A stretch of DNA of 40,614 nucleotides from Pseudoxanthomonas jiangsuensis. GTDB taxonomy: Bacteria > Pseudomonadota > Gammaproteobacteria > Xanthomonadales > Xanthomonadaceae. Below, piece by piece: positions 40,016 to 40,614 of this stretch. A program made the position numbers and the translations under genes. The DNA is taken from NCBI RefSeq assembly GCF_010093185.1, contig NZ_PDWL01000028.1, positions 1 through 40,614 on the forward strand. Reading direction: 5' to 3'. The notes beneath the pieces were generated by a model. That model made no database searches, was not told the DNA's origin, and saw nothing but the letters and a program-made list of their open reading frames with translations. Within the stretch, counting starts at the first letter, position 1, and each line of letters opens with the position of its first letter.

Positions 40016-40510
40016 CTACAGCCGCACGGGCCGGTCCGGCAATTCGTCGCGGGGCTCGTCGGTGGCCGGGAAATGCGCGGCCAGCAGCGCCGAGATCCGG
40101 GCCACGCCGTCGACCGCCGCCGCCTTGTCGCCGTCGACATGCAGGCGCTCGCGCACCGCCGCGCACACCGCTTCCCACTCCGCGGCGGCGACCCGGCCGT
40201 GCAGGCCGCGGTCGGCGACGATCTCGATGGCGTGATCGGCCAGCAGCAGGTACAGCAGCACACCGTTGTTGGCCTGGGTGTCCCAGACCCGCAGACGGGC
40301 GAATACTTCCTCGGCACGGGCGCGTGGCGCGGTGCCGCGCCAGGCCTCGCCGGCCGGCAGCCCTGCCTCGACCGCGAACACCCCCTCGCCGTCGTGCAGG
40401 CGCTCGCCGGCGGCGATCGCCTCGCCGATCCGGGCCAAAACCTGATCGGGAAAGCGGCCTGCGGCCGAAGGCGCGAACAGGTGCCGCAGCAGACGTAGGC
40501 CGGCGGCCAT
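40016..40510 (-). CDS. TPM-domain protein (TPM_phosphatase family, short form)
   Basis: A 164-aa protein with a TPM fold: RIGEAIAAGERLHDGEGVFAVE, EEVFARLRVWDTQANNGVLLYLLLADHAIEIVADRGLHGRV and EWEAVCAAVRERLHVD. The short TPM form usually lies directly after a longer, glycine-rich TPM (YgcG-like) protein, often in a LemA-YgcG-TPM cluster; only the tail of that neighbour is in the window. The biochemical function is uncertain; membrane or envelope association is commonly suggested. Start: ATG at 40510 (MAAGLRLLRHLFAP); a GTG at 40516 is the alternative. The start sits where the upstream gene would normally stop. Confidence 0.8.
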   Translation of the reverse strand: MAAGLRLLRHLFAPSAAGRFPDQVLARIGEAIAAGERLHDGEGVFAVEAGLPAGEAWRGTAPRARAEEVFARLRVWDTQANNGVLLYLLLADHAIEIVADRGLHGRVAAAEWEAVCAAVRERLHVDGDKAAAVDGVARISALLAAHFPATDEPRDELPDRPVRL

Positions 40511-40512
40511 CC

Positions 40513-40614
40513 CCACCGCCCCGAGGCGCCGCCGCCGCCGGACATGCCGCCACCGCCCGACCAGCCGCCGCCTCCCCCGAAACCACTGCCGCCGAAGCCG
40601 CCTCCGCCCCAGCC
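40513..40614 (-). CDS. Glycine-rich C-terminal tail of a YgcG-like TPM protein (partial)
   Basis: The last 34 codons inside the window read as a Gly/Ser/Trp/Phe-rich tail (FGGSGFGGGGGWSGGGGMS, then GGGGASGRW). This is the usual end of YgcG-like TPM-domain proteins that sit in the membrane. The rest of the gene lies beyond the right edge. The expected stop is missing: after ...GRW the next codon is GGA (40512-40510), where TGA would give a TGATG stop-start overlap with the next gene. As written, the frame stays open to about 39895 through unrelated sequence, so either the stop is mutated or the base is wrong. The end coordinate is where the family normally ends. Confidence 0.6.

Overview
The window (about 40.6 kb, very GC-rich throughout) is an ordinary chromosomal segment of a gammaproteobacterium of the Xanthomonadaceae/Lysobacteraceae type (Lysobacter, Luteimonas, Xanthomonas relatives). 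The reasons are three large TonB-dependent receptors, the otsB-GH15-otsA trehalose cluster, sucCD divergent from pilSR, the rluD/bamD divergent pair, rsmA-apaG-apaH beside folA-thyA-lgt, and many palindromic intergenic repeats. No tRNA, rRNA, CRISPR array, prophage, plasmid gene or transposase was seen. I assigned 33 protein genes; one has lost its signal peptide in a suspicious G/C homopolymer tract at the left edge, and one is only a 3' tail at the right edge.

Left part (1-10.3 kb): TonB receptor 1, a YbaL-type cation/proton antiporter, a repeat-packed 666-bp gap, a DAO-family FAD oxidoreductase, MetY and ClpB. ClpB has a textbook heat-shock promoter. Middle (10.3-20 kb): a GIY-YIG protein and a saccharopine-dehydrogenase-like protein converge on DUF4166 and DCC-family genes. 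Next comes a leftward DUF3574 lipoprotein - TonB receptor - NCS2-like permease operon, divergent from a third receptor that is a paralogue of receptor 1. A 12-bp-arm palindrome sits in the divergent promoter region.

20-25 kb: the coupled trehalose operon otsB - GH15 glucosidase - otsA, then a DUF481 outer-membrane protein. 25-32 kb: pgeF-rluD (leftward) divergent from bamD, then nadE, a structured intergenic region, and sucCD with a clear terminator. 32-40.6 kb: pilS-pilR, rsmA-apaG-apaH, the coupled lgt-thyA-folA operon (leftward) and two TPM-domain genes at the right edge.

The most unusual signal is in the nadE-sucD gap. Two about 103-nt elements in opposite orientation share an invariant asymmetric internal loop (18 nt and 15 nt). 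The loop is enclosed by two helices whose sequences differ almost completely while pairing is kept. All six non-Watson-Crick pairs are G-U in one strand sense only, which argues for a transcribed structured RNA rather than a DNA palindrome. A second family of covarying palindromic repeats is scattered over the window, including a 102-bp inverted duplicate at 4.4 kb and 39.9 kb that differs at two positions.
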